Assembly (NCBI GenBank): GCA_910575585.1
Contig: CAJTGF010000003.1
Span: 17,027 to 81,026 of the forward strand
From: Clostridiaceae bacterium
Lineage (GTDB): Bacteria > Bacillota > Clostridia > Lachnospirales > Lachnospiraceae
Direction of reading: 5' to 3'
DNA: 64,000 nt
Shown: piece after piece, positions 32,577-40,285 of the stretch
How positions within the stretch are numbered: the first letter of the stretch is position 1
How the letters are laid out: each line of letters begins with the position of its first letter
Made by a program: the position numbers and the translations under genes
The notes under the pieces: generated by a model
What the model saw: the letters and a program-made list of their open reading frames with translations, nothing else
Told to the model about the DNA's origin: nothing
Database searches by the model: none

Positions 32577-33899
32577 ATGGGATTGGCTACATTTAAAGGC
32601 GGCATTCATCCATATGAGGGAAAAGAACTGTCCGAGAATCAGCCGATTGAAGTCCTGAAGCCGAAGGGGGATCTGGTGTATCCATTGTCCCAACATATCG
32701 GCGCGCCTGCGAAGCCTTTGGTGAAAAAAGGCGACCAGGTTCTGGTAGGACAGAAGATCGCGGAGGCCGGCGGCTTTGTATCGGCTCATGTCATCTGCTC
32801 CGTGTCCGGAACGGTGAAGGCCGTGGAACCCCGGCGCACGGCCAGCGGCAGCATGGTAAATTCCATTATCGTGGAAAATGACGGTGCGTACAAAACCGTC
32901 GAAGGAATGGGAAAGGACAGGGATTTTTCCAAGCTTTCCAAGGAAGAGATCCTTGGCATCGTGAAAGAGGCAGGCATCGTGGGACTTGGCGGAGCAGGGT
33001 TCCCCACCCATGTGAAGCTGGCGCCCAAGGACCCTGCAAAGATTGATCACGTTATTGTTAACGGCGCGGAGTGCGAGCCGTATCTGACCAGCGATTACCG
33101 GCTGATGCTTGAAGAGCCGGAAAAGATTATCGGCGGTCTGAAGGTGATCTTAAAGCTGTTTGACAACGCAAAAGGCGTAATCGGCATTGAGAACAACAAG
33201 CCGGAGGCCATCGCCAAGATGACGGAGCTGGTGAAGGACGAGCCCAGGATTGAGGTGTGTCCTCTTAAGACCAAGTACCCTCAGGGCGGTGAGCGGACCC
33301 TGATCTACGCGGTCACCGGCAGAAAGGTCAATTCCTCCATGCTCCCGGCTGATGTGGGCTGCATCGTGGACAATGTGGATACGGTGCTGTCGGTGTACAT
33401 GGCAGTGTGCAAGTCCACCCCCCTTTTAAGAAAGATTATTACGGTCACAGGCGATGCCATTGCGAATCCTAAAAACTTCAGCGTCAGCCTGGGTACCTGT
33501 TATCAGGAGCTTGTGGACGCTGCAGGCGGATTTAAGACGGAACCGGAGAAGGTGATCTCCGGCGGCCCCATGATGGGCCAGGCTCTGTTCGATCTGACGA
33601 TCCCGGTGTCCAAGACTTCATCCGCCCTCACCTGCCTTTCCAAGGATCAGGTGGCCGAGATGGAGCCTACGGCGTGCATTCGCTGCGGGCGCTGTGTGTC
33701 CGTATGTCCGGAGTTTTTGGTGCCGCAGAAGCTGATGCGGGCGGCGAAGCGCCATGACCTGGAAGCGTTCCAGAAGTTAAACGGCATGGAGTGCGTGGAG
33801 TGCGGAAGCTGTTCCTGGGGATGTCCTGCCAGACTGCAGCTGACCCAGGCATTTAAAGAGATGCGCGTGGCCGTGAGAGCCAGCGCGAAAAAAGCGTAG
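32577..33899 (+). CDS. rnfC: Rnf complex subunit C
   Basis: 440 residues. First gene of an rnfCDGEAB operon that encodes the membrane complex coupling ferredoxin oxidation and NAD+ reduction to ion export. RnfC is the peripheral NADH-binding subunit. Visible signatures are FKGGIHPYEGKE at the N-terminus, GLGGAGFPTHVKL and NGAECEPYLTSDYRLM in the Nqo1-like domain, and two 4Fe-4S motifs (CIRCGRCVSVCP and CVECGSCSWGCP) near the end. A ribosome site precedes the ATG, and rnfD follows after 12 bases. Confidence 0.96.
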   Translation: MGLATFKGGIHPYEGKELSENQPIEVLKPKGDLVYPLSQHIGAPAKPLVKKGDQVLVGQKIAEAGGFVSAHVICSVSGTVKAVEPRRTASGSMVNSIIVENDGAYKTVEGMGKDRDFSKLSKEEILGIVKEAGIVGLGGAGFPTHVKLAPKDPAKIDHVIVNGAECEPYLTSDYRLMLEEPEKIIGGLKVILKLFDNAKGVIGIENNKPEAIAKMTELVKDEPRIEVCPLKTKYPQGGERTLIYAVTGRKVNSSMLPADVGCIVDNVDTVLSVYMAVCKSTPLLRKIITVTGDAIANPKNFSVSLGTCYQELVDAAGGFKTEPEKVISGGPMMGQALFDLTIPVSKTSSALTCLSKDQVAEMEPTACIRCGRCVSVCPEFLVPQKLMRAAKRHDLEAFQKLNGMECVECGSCSWGCPARLQLTQAFKEMRVAVRASAKKA

Positions 33900-33911
33900 G
33901 AGGGGTGAAAC

Positions 33912-34838
33912 ATGAATAAATTATTAAACGTATCATCATCACCTCATGCAAGGAGCAGTGTGCTGACCGGGAATCTGATGTTCGACGTCGCCATTGCCAT
34001 GGTTCCTGCGGCTGTGTATGGTGTGTATCAGTTTGGACTGAAAGCGCTGTGCGTTCTGCTGGTGACCATGGCAGGCAGCGTGCTCAGCGAGTATGTATAT
34101 GAAAGCCTTATGGGAAAGCCCATTACGGTCATGGACGGCAGCGCCCTGGTGACGGGCATGATTCTGGGACTTAACATGCCTCCGGAGATCCCGCTGTGGA
34201 TCCCGTTTTTGGGCAGCGTTTTCGCGATCATTGTGGTAAAGCAGATCTACGGCGGCCTGGGGCAGAATTTTATGAACCCTGCGCTGGCGGCCAGATGTTT
34301 TCTTCTGATCTCCTTTGCCAGTCAGATGTCGGCCTTTAAGCTGGACGGCGTGTCCGGCGCGACTCCCCTGTCCGTGTTGAAGAACGGCGGCAGAGTGGAC
34401 GTGGCAGCCATGTTTGTAGGAAAGATCCCCGGTACCATCGGCGAGGTTTCCGTGGTGGCTCTGCTGATCGGAGCGGCTTACCTTCTGTATAAGAAAGTAA
34501 TCTCCATCCGGATCCCGGCGGCGTATATCATTACCTTTGCGGTATTTGTGTTTATTTTCGGAGAGCAGGATCTGGGTTATGTTATGGCTCACATCTGCGG
34601 CGGCGGCCTGATTTTTGGCGCTTTCTTCATGGCGACGGATTATGTGACCAGCCCCATCACTCCCAACGGGCGGATCGTGTTCGGCGTTCTTTTGGGGATC
34701 CTTACGGGCCTGTTCCGTCTTTTCGGCGGTTCGGCGGAGGGCGTGTCCTATGCCATCATCATCGGCAACCTTTTGGTTCCGCTTATTGAGAAAGTGACCC
34801 TTCCGGCTGCATTTGGAAAGGAGGGCAAAAAAGCATGA
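33912..34838 (+). CDS. rnfD: Rnf complex subunit D
   Basis: 308 residues with about eight or more membrane segments. Signatures are SSSPHARS at the N-terminus, TALVTGMILGLNMP-like text (SALVTGMILGLNMPPEIPLW) and the flavinylation motif SGATPL, whose Thr carries covalent FMN. ATDYVTSPITPNGR is near the end. Overlaps rnfG by 4 bases (ATGA), showing coupling. Confidence 0.95.
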   Translation: MNKLLNVSSSPHARSSVLTGNLMFDVAIAMVPAAVYGVYQFGLKALCVLLVTMAGSVLSEYVYESLMGKPITVMDGSALVTGMILGLNMPPEIPLWIPFLGSVFAIIVVKQIYGGLGQNFMNPALAARCFLLISFASQMSAFKLDGVSGATPLSVLKNGGRVDVAAMFVGKIPGTIGEVSVVALLIGAAYLLYKKVISIRIPAAYIITFAVFVFIFGEQDLGYVMAHICGGGLIFGAFFMATDYVTSPITPNGRIVFGVLLGILTGLFRLFGGSAEGVSYAIIIGNLLVPLIEKVTLPAAFGKEGKKA

Positions 34839-35446
34839 GTAAAGGCGGTTTTATGAAAGACGCCCTGATTTTGTTTGCCATCACTCTGGCTGCGGGGGCG
34901 TGTCTGGGCGGCGCTTATGAGATAACGAGAGGGCCTATCCAGGCGGCGGAACTGGCGGCAAAAGAGGAGGCGTTTCGGACAGTCTTGGCGGACGCGGCTT
35001 CTTTCCAGCTGGACGATTATTCGGCGGCCCTGGAAAAGGCCAACACGGACGTAGGCGGCCTTGGCTTTGGCAACGTACAGGTAGACGAGTGCGCTACCGG
35101 CGTGGACGGTTCCGGAAGTCCCATGGGATATGTGGTGACCTCCACGTCCAAGGACGGGTACGGCGGCAACATCACCATTTCCGTGGGCATCACCGCAGAT
35201 GGCCAGGTTAAGGGCGTGGAGTTTCTGACCATTACCGAGACGGCGGGCCTGGGCATGAATGCCACCACTCCGGAGTGGAAGGGCCAGTTTGCGGATAAGA
35301 CGGTGGAATCTTTCAGCGTGACGAAATCCGGCGCGTCGGCGGACAATGAGATTGACGCCATCGGCGGCGCCACCATCACATCAAACGCAGTTGCAGGGGC
35401 GGTAAATGCGGCGCTCTATTTAGTAAACAGCTGCGTACAGCAGTAG
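34835..35446 (+). CDS. rnfG: Rnf complex subunit G
   Basis: 203 residues. One N-terminal membrane helix (DALILFAITLAAGACLGGAY), then an extracytoplasmic FMN-binding domain. The covalent-FMN motif is AIGGATITSNAV, with the acceptor Thr in GATIT. TITETAGLGMNATTPEW also fits the family. Starts by ATGA overlap with rnfD. Moves electrons within the Rnf complex; flavin attachment needs ApbE, which is not in this window. Confidence 0.95.
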   Translation: MSKGGFMKDALILFAITLAAGACLGGAYEITRGPIQAAELAAKEEAFRTVLADAASFQLDDYSAALEKANTDVGGLGFGNVQVDECATGVDGSGSPMGYVVTSTSKDGYGGNITISVGITADGQVKGVEFLTITETAGLGMNATTPEWKGQFADKTVESFSVTKSGASADNEIDAIGGATITSNAVAGAVNAALYLVNSCVQQ

Positions 35447-35458
35447 GAGGTGGGAAGC

Positions 35459-36250
35459 ATGAATAAATGTATGGAACGTTTATATAACGGCATTATCAAG
35501 GAAAACCCGACCTTCGTGCTGATGCTGGGCATGTGTCCGACCCTGGCCACCACGACCACGGCCGTCAACGGCATGGGAATGGGGCTTACGACCACAGCCG
35601 TGTTGGTTTTTTCTAACCTTATTATTTCCTGTTTGCGCAAGATCATACCAGACCGGGTGCGGATTCCGGCATATATTGTGATCGTTGCCTCGCTGGTGAC
35701 CATTGTGCAGCTGCTTTTGCAGGCGTTCATTCCAAGCCTTAACGAGTCTCTGGGTATTTTCATCCCGCTGATCGTGGTGAACTGTATTATCCTGGGACGG
35801 GCCGAGGCTTACGCGGCCAAGAACGGCCCGGTGGAGTCCGCTTTTGACGGCATCGGCATGGGATTGGGCTTTACCCTGGGGCTGACCTGCATCGCTATTT
35901 TCCGCGAGCTTTTGGGCGCAGGCACCGTGTTCGGCGTAACCCTGATACCGGAAGCGTACAAGATCACCATCTTCGGTCTGGCTCCCGGCGCCTTTTTCGT
36001 ATTGGCAGGGCTGACCGCGCTGCAGAACAAGTTTAAGATGCCGTCGGCTACCAACGGCGCAGGCGGGGAGTCTGTTCTGGCATGCGGCGGGAACTGCAGC
36101 CACTGCAGCGGTTCGGCCTGCATGGCAAATCACGCTACCTTGGAGACCAGGCGGCTTCAGGCAGAGGAGGACGCTTTGGCGGCAAAGAAAGCGGCTGTGG
36201 CACAAAAGCAGACAGAGCTTTCGGCAAAACTGGATAAGAAAGATAATTAA
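35459..36250 (+). CDS. rnfE: Rnf complex subunit E with Cys-rich tail
   Basis: 263 residues from the ATG at 35459, 8 bases after AGGAGG; an in-frame ATG lies 9 bases upstream (35450) but overlaps the ribosome site. Six predicted membrane segments, with NPTFVLMLGMCPTLA at the start and RELLGAGTVFG. The C-terminal extension holds six Cys within about 20 residues (ACGGNCSHCSGSACMANHA is part of it) and then a charged helix (TRRLQAEEDALAAKKA). Such a tail is longer than the core family and could bind metal or Fe-S. Confidence 0.93.
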   Translation: MNKCMERLYNGIIKENPTFVLMLGMCPTLATTTTAVNGMGMGLTTTAVLVFSNLIISCLRKIIPDRVRIPAYIVIVASLVTIVQLLLQAFIPSLNESLGIFIPLIVVNCIILGRAEAYAAKNGPVESAFDGIGMGLGFTLGLTCIAIFRELLGAGTVFGVTLIPEAYKITIFGLAPGAFFVLAGLTALQNKFKMPSATNGAGGESVLACGGNCSHCSGSACMANHATLETRRLQAEEDALAAKKAAVAQKQTELSAKLDKKDN

Positions 36251-36265
36251 GGAGGGGCGTAGAGA

Positions 36266-36841
36266 ATGAAAGAACTGATCTTAGTAATCGTAGGCGCTGC
36301 TCTGGTAAACAACATTATCCTGAGTCAGTTCCAGGGCCTGTGTCCATTCCTCGGTGTGTCCAAGAAAACCGATACAGCGGCAGGCATGGGCGGCGCGGTT
36401 ATTTTCGTTATTACTTTGGCAAGCTTTGTTACCAGCATCATCTACAAGTTTGTGCTGGTGCCGTTAGACGTTACGTACCTGCAGACCATTGCCTTTATCC
36501 TGGTGATCGCGGCTCTGGTCCAGTTTGTGGAGATGTTTTTGAAGAAGAGCATGCCTTCCCTGTATCAGGCATTGGGTGTGTTCCTGCCTCTGATCACCAC
36601 CAACTGCGCGGTTTTAGGCGCGGCGCTGACCAATGTGCAGAAAGAGTACAATATCCTGTTCAGCGTGTTTAACGGTCTGGGAACGGCCATCGGTTTTACC
36701 CTTGCCATCGTGCTTCTGGCAAGCATCCGCGAGAGCATTGAAGATAATGATATTCCTGTTAATTTTAAAGGCTCCCCAATCGTTCTGATCACATCAGGCT
36801 TGATGGCTATTGCGTTTATGGGATTTGCCGGGCTTATCTAA
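36266..36841 (+). CDS. rnfA: Rnf complex subunit A
   Basis: 191 residues with six predicted membrane segments, start after AAGGAGGGG. Signatures are NNIILSQFQGLCPFLGVSKK, where the Cys belongs to the RnfA/RnfE intramembrane Fe-S site, and LGVFLPLITTNCAVLGAAL. Paralogue of rnfE. Confidence 0.95.
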   Translation: MKELILVIVGAALVNNIILSQFQGLCPFLGVSKKTDTAAGMGGAVIFVITLASFVTSIIYKFVLVPLDVTYLQTIAFILVIAALVQFVEMFLKKSMPSLYQALGVFLPLITTNCAVLGAALTNVQKEYNILFSVFNGLGTAIGFTLAIVLLASIRESIEDNDIPVNFKGSPIVLITSGLMAIAFMGFAGLI

Positions 36842-36861
36842 GGAAGAGGAGGCAGCATAAT

Positions 36862-37647
36862 ATGATGGGTTTGCTTTTGGCAGCCGGCGTCATCGGCTCT
36901 ATCGGTATCATTATCGGTGTACTGCTGGGGGTTGCCAGTGAGAAGTTTAAAGTTGAGGTTGACGAGAGAGAGATCCTGGTCCGCGCGGAGCTTCCGGGCA
37001 ATAACTGCGGCGGATGCGGATTCCCGGGCTGTGACGGCCTGGCCAACGCCATCGCCGCAGGGACTGCCCCTGTAAGCGGCTGCCCGGTGGGCGGTCCGGC
37101 AGTGGCGGACAAGATCGCGGCCATCATGGGCGTGGAAAGCGGCGGGGCCGTGAAAAAGGTTGCTTTTGTAAAATGCAAGGGGACCTGTGACAAGACCAGA
37201 GTGCAGTACAATTATTTTGGCATGGATGACTGCCGCAAGGTTTCCGTAGTACCGGGAGGCGGAGAAAAAGCCTGTGTTTACGGTTGTATGGGCTATGGTT
37301 CCTGCGTGAAAGCCTGCGAGTTTGACGCCATCCATGTGGTGGACGGCGTGGCTGTGGTGGATAAGGAAAAGTGCGTGGCCTGCGGAAAGTGCGTACAGGC
37401 ATGTCCCAACCACCTGATTCAGCTGGTACCCTATGACGCGAAGCATCTGGTGCAGTGTTCTTCCCATGATAAGGGCAAGGATGTGAAAGCCAAATGTGAC
37501 AACGGGTGTATCGGATGTACGCTGTGTACAAAGCAGTGTGAGTTTGATGCCATCCACATGGACAACAATGTGGCTGTGATCGACTATGAAAAGTGTACCA
37601 ACTGCGGAAAATGCGCGCAGAAATGTCCGGTAAAAGTGATCATGTAA
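36862..37647 (+). CDS. rnfB: Rnf complex subunit B
   Basis: 261 residues. One N-terminal membrane helix, then the four-Cys cluster NNCGGCGFPGCDGLANAI, followed by ferredoxin-like 4Fe-4S motifs: CVACGKCVQACP, CIGCTLCTKQCEFDAI and CTNCGKCAQKCPV, plus CMGYGSCVKACEFDAI. RnfB accepts electrons from ferredoxin. Last gene of the operon; a bidirectional terminator follows. Confidence 0.95.
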   Translation: MMGLLLAAGVIGSIGIIIGVLLGVASEKFKVEVDEREILVRAELPGNNCGGCGFPGCDGLANAIAAGTAPVSGCPVGGPAVADKIAAIMGVESGGAVKKVAFVKCKGTCDKTRVQYNYFGMDDCRKVSVVPGGGEKACVYGCMGYGSCVKACEFDAIHVVDGVAVVDKEKCVACGKCVQACPNHLIQLVPYDAKHLVQCSSHDKGKDVKAKCDNGCIGCTLCTKQCEFDAIHMDNNVAVIDYEKCTNCGKCAQKCPVKVIM

Positions 37648-37669
37648 AGGGGATATCCCCATAAATATA

Positions 37670-37706
37670 AAAACAGCGGAAGCTTGTGAGAGTTTCCGCT
37701 GTTTTT
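37670..37706. terminator. Bidirectional terminator
   Basis: AAAACAGCGGAA / TTCCGCTGTTTT, a perfect 12-bp stem with A and T tails between convergent genes rnfB and the NusG-II gene. Confidence 0.85.
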
Positions 37707-37710
37707 ATGC

Positions 37711-38073
37711 TTATGGTTCCTGTTCTTCCCCGACGATCTTGGCGATCATCAGGTTGGGGAGGCAGACAATCATCTCCCCGGAACGGTTGATCTTGCCCTG
37801 ATGGATGCACACCTTGTCCGGGCATGTGGCGTCGGCTATCCAGGCTTCGCCGTTTTCGATAATCAGGGTGTTGCTGCCGTTGTCAAAACCCTGGATGACG
37901 TACTCCCCGTCTTTGCTCAAGTCGATCTCCTGGGCGATCACGCCGTCTACGGACACTTCCACCACAATGGCGGGGGCGCGGTTCATGATGCGGTTGCCGA
38001 TGTAAAAACCGGCGGCTATGATAAGGATGGCGGCGGCCAGAATAAGGTCGCGGAGGGCTGATTTATCTTTCAT
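37711..38073 (-). CDS. NusG domain II-containing membrane-anchored protein
   Basis: 120 residues on the minus strand. One N-terminal membrane helix (LRDLILAAAILIIAAGFYIG), then a small extracytoplasmic domain (EIDLSKDGEYVIQG ... CPDKVCIHQGKINRSGEMIVCLPN) typical of NusG domain II proteins. The CPDKxC segment is conserved in the family. These genes often sit with FMN-binding and Gx-transporter genes, both found 2.2-4 kb away here, so a role in the same extracytoplasmic redox system is possible. Confidence 0.8.
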   Translation of the reverse strand: MKDKSALRDLILAAAILIIAAGFYIGNRIMNRAPAIVVEVSVDGVIAQEIDLSKDGEYVIQGFDNGSNTLIIENGEAWIADATCPDKVCIHQGKINRSGEMIVCLPNLMIAKIVGEEQEP

Positions 38074-38266
38074 CTGCGTTTGCTCCTTGTGTTGTTTTTC
38101 TTGTGTTAGAGCGTGTTTGAAAATTGCATCTGATGGGAATGAATTTTTAAATACGCTCTAATCATGCTCCACCTGGACATTATACCACAAGACCGGAAAA
38201 AGGGAAGAACAAAATGGGAAAACCGCGGCTTAAGGAAAATGTAAAACTAAGTAAGAAGTTTGCCCC
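38074..38266. other. Intergenic stretch with an inverted repeat
   Basis: Separates the divergent NusG-II and DUF5722-like genes. It holds a 56-base inverted-repeat element, TTAGAGCGT ... ACGCTCTAA (38106-38161), inner arms GTTTGAAAATT and AATTTTTAAAT. It looks like a small insertion-derived repeat. No gene is seen. Confidence 0.45.
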
Positions 38267-38294
38267 TTGTATTTTGTGGCAAAAAAGGTATAAT
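38267..38294 (+). promoter_or_regulatory. Promoter of the DUF5722-like gene
   Basis: TTGTAT (38267-38272), 16 bases, TATAAT (38289-38294), 85 bases before the start. Confidence 0.5.
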
Positions 38295-38379
38295 GAGTCA
38301 ACATACTGCTAAAATATAAGACAGGATACTTCCCAAAAGGAGACGCCAGGAGCGGCTATGAGTGATTGGAGGTTGTAAG

Positions 38380-40104
38380 ATGAGAATATTGGATATTGTG
38401 AAGAAGAACCTTGCGTGGTCAGGGGTGATGGCGGCAGCGGTCTTTTGTACGTCGGCCATGACCGGGAACACGGCTATTGGGGCGGTAAGGACGGTCCTGC
38501 AGGCGGATGTGGCAGCAGGGACTGTGGCGACGCCTACAGAGAGAGGGACCCTGACCTGCACCACGGATAAGACTAATGTGAATATTACGGGGACCGTGTC
38601 GGGAGCGGTGTCGGACCCGGCGGTGTATGATAATTACTGGTATTTGTTTGAGATGCAGCCCTATGAGGATGAAATCGGGGCCAGGACGGATTACGCGGCG
38701 TGGTGGACCAAGGGGGATGCCATTTCCTGTTCCATGCCTTTGGGATTCGGCACCAGCTCCGATAAGCTGTACTCCAAGTTTGTGCTGGCGGTTTTTGACG
38801 GAAGCCGGTATCACGCCATCAGCGAGCCCACCTACATCACCAATCCCGAGGTTCTGGCGAAGAACACGGCGGAGTACAAAAAGCCTTCCACCAAAAAAGG
38901 TCTGCTTTTGGACGGCGGCATGACGGCGGACGCCATGGAGCTGGGGGTGAAGCATACCACCATCAACATTGCCTTCCATCACCTTTTGGGAGAGGGGATC
39001 GACTACCAGTATGACGGTAAGACCTACCACTTTAACAAAGGCGTGGTGGCAGAGTACGACCGGGTGGTGGAGTATATGTCCAACAGGGACCTGATGGTGA
39101 CGGCCATTATCTTAAACGGGTGGAATGACAACACGCCCCAGCTGTTTTTGCCGGGAGTGACCAAGAATTCCAAGGCATACTATTACAGCTTTAACGGCTC
39201 CACGGCTGAGGGGGTGGAGACCATCAAAGCGATCGCCTCTTTTCTGGCGGAGCGGTATTCGGGGACCCAGGGAAAAGGAAAGATCTCCAACTGGATCATC
39301 GGCAATGAGATCAACAACAACGAGATATGGAATTATGCGGGACAGAAGGATCTGAACACCTACGTCCGGGAGTATATGAAGGCGTTTCGGGTATTTTACA
39401 CGGCCATAAAGAGTGTTAACAGCAACGACCGCTTGTATTTTTCCACGGATTTTAACTGGACGGATCCGGAGGCGTCTTCGGTAAAGTACGGGGCCAGAGA
39501 CGTGATCGACGCTTTTGGGGCTGTGGTCCGGGCAGGGGGAGACATCAGCTGGAATTTATCGTACCATCCCTATCCCGATCCTTTGGTGGAGCCGGAGTTT
39601 TGGAATGACGGGGAGAACGGGAGAGCCATTGACAGCCCGGATACCCGCATCCTGAACTTTAACAATCTCCACGTTTTGACGGATTATCTCCAGCGTCAGG
39701 AGCTGCGGGCGCCGGACGGAAGCGTGAGACATGTGATCTTGTCCGAGCAGGGATTTACCTCAAAGAGCGCCACCAGAGGCGACGTGGAGAAGATCCAGGC
39801 CGCGGCCATGGCCTACGCCTACTATATTGCGGACAGTAACCCTTACATTGACGCTATCATCATGAACCGCCAGGTGGATAATATCGACGAGACCAACACC
39901 TCCGTGGCATTGGGCCTGTGGAGATGCGACATGTCCACGCCAGGGGTGGTGAAGGCCACCATGAGAAAACCGGTGTGGACCGTGTTCCGGGTCATTGACC
40001 GGAAGGATTCCCTGGAATATACGGAATTTGCCAAAGAGATCATCGGCATCCAGAAGTGGTCCGACGTGATCCCCAACTTTAAGTGGAAAAAATATGAGAA
40101 CTGA
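38380..40104 (+). CDS. Secreted DUF5722-like, glycoside-hydrolase-like protein
   Basis: 574 residues from the ATG at 38380, preceded by GGAGGTT. Signal peptide to about residue 35 (MRILDIVKKNLAWSGVMAA...). A beta domain follows (TCTTDKTNVNITGTVSG), then a TIM-barrel-like region: GVKHTTINIAFHHLL, NWIIGNEINNNEIWNY (Asn-Glu as in clan GH-A acid/base strands), WNLSYHPYPDPL and VILSEQGFT (Glu at the nucleophile position). It resembles DUF5722 proteins. Likely an exported enzyme on a polysaccharide; substrate unknown. Confidence 0.7.
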   Translation: MRILDIVKKNLAWSGVMAAAVFCTSAMTGNTAIGAVRTVLQADVAAGTVATPTERGTLTCTTDKTNVNITGTVSGAVSDPAVYDNYWYLFEMQPYEDEIGARTDYAAWWTKGDAISCSMPLGFGTSSDKLYSKFVLAVFDGSRYHAISEPTYITNPEVLAKNTAEYKKPSTKKGLLLDGGMTADAMELGVKHTTINIAFHHLLGEGIDYQYDGKTYHFNKGVVAEYDRVVEYMSNRDLMVTAIILNGWNDNTPQLFLPGVTKNSKAYYYSFNGSTAEGVETIKAIASFLAERYSGTQGKGKISNWIIGNEINNNEIWNYAGQKDLNTYVREYMKAFRVFYTAIKSVNSNDRLYFSTDFNWTDPEASSVKYGARDVIDAFGAVVRAGGDISWNLSYHPYPDPLVEPEFWNDGENGRAIDSPDTRILNFNNLHVLTDYLQRQELRAPDGSVRHVILSEQGFTSKSATRGDVEKIQAAAMAYAYYIADSNPYIDAIIMNRQVDNIDETNTSVALGLWRCDMSTPGVVKATMRKPVWTVFRVIDRKDSLEYTEFAKEIIGIQKWSDVIPNFKWKKYEN

Positions 40105-40285
40105 CGAAATGGATTGAAGTGTCTTAAGAAATATGTTAAAATATACTTCAGTGATAGGGCTGTCAGCTGTGAGTTTGACGGCCGCTGAGAGCGTCTTAAG
40201 AAATCCGGCTGCCGTTTCAGGGGCATCCGGGTCCGCAGGGAAGATCCCGGCAGCCGCTCAATAAAAACACAGGAGGAGTATAGTG

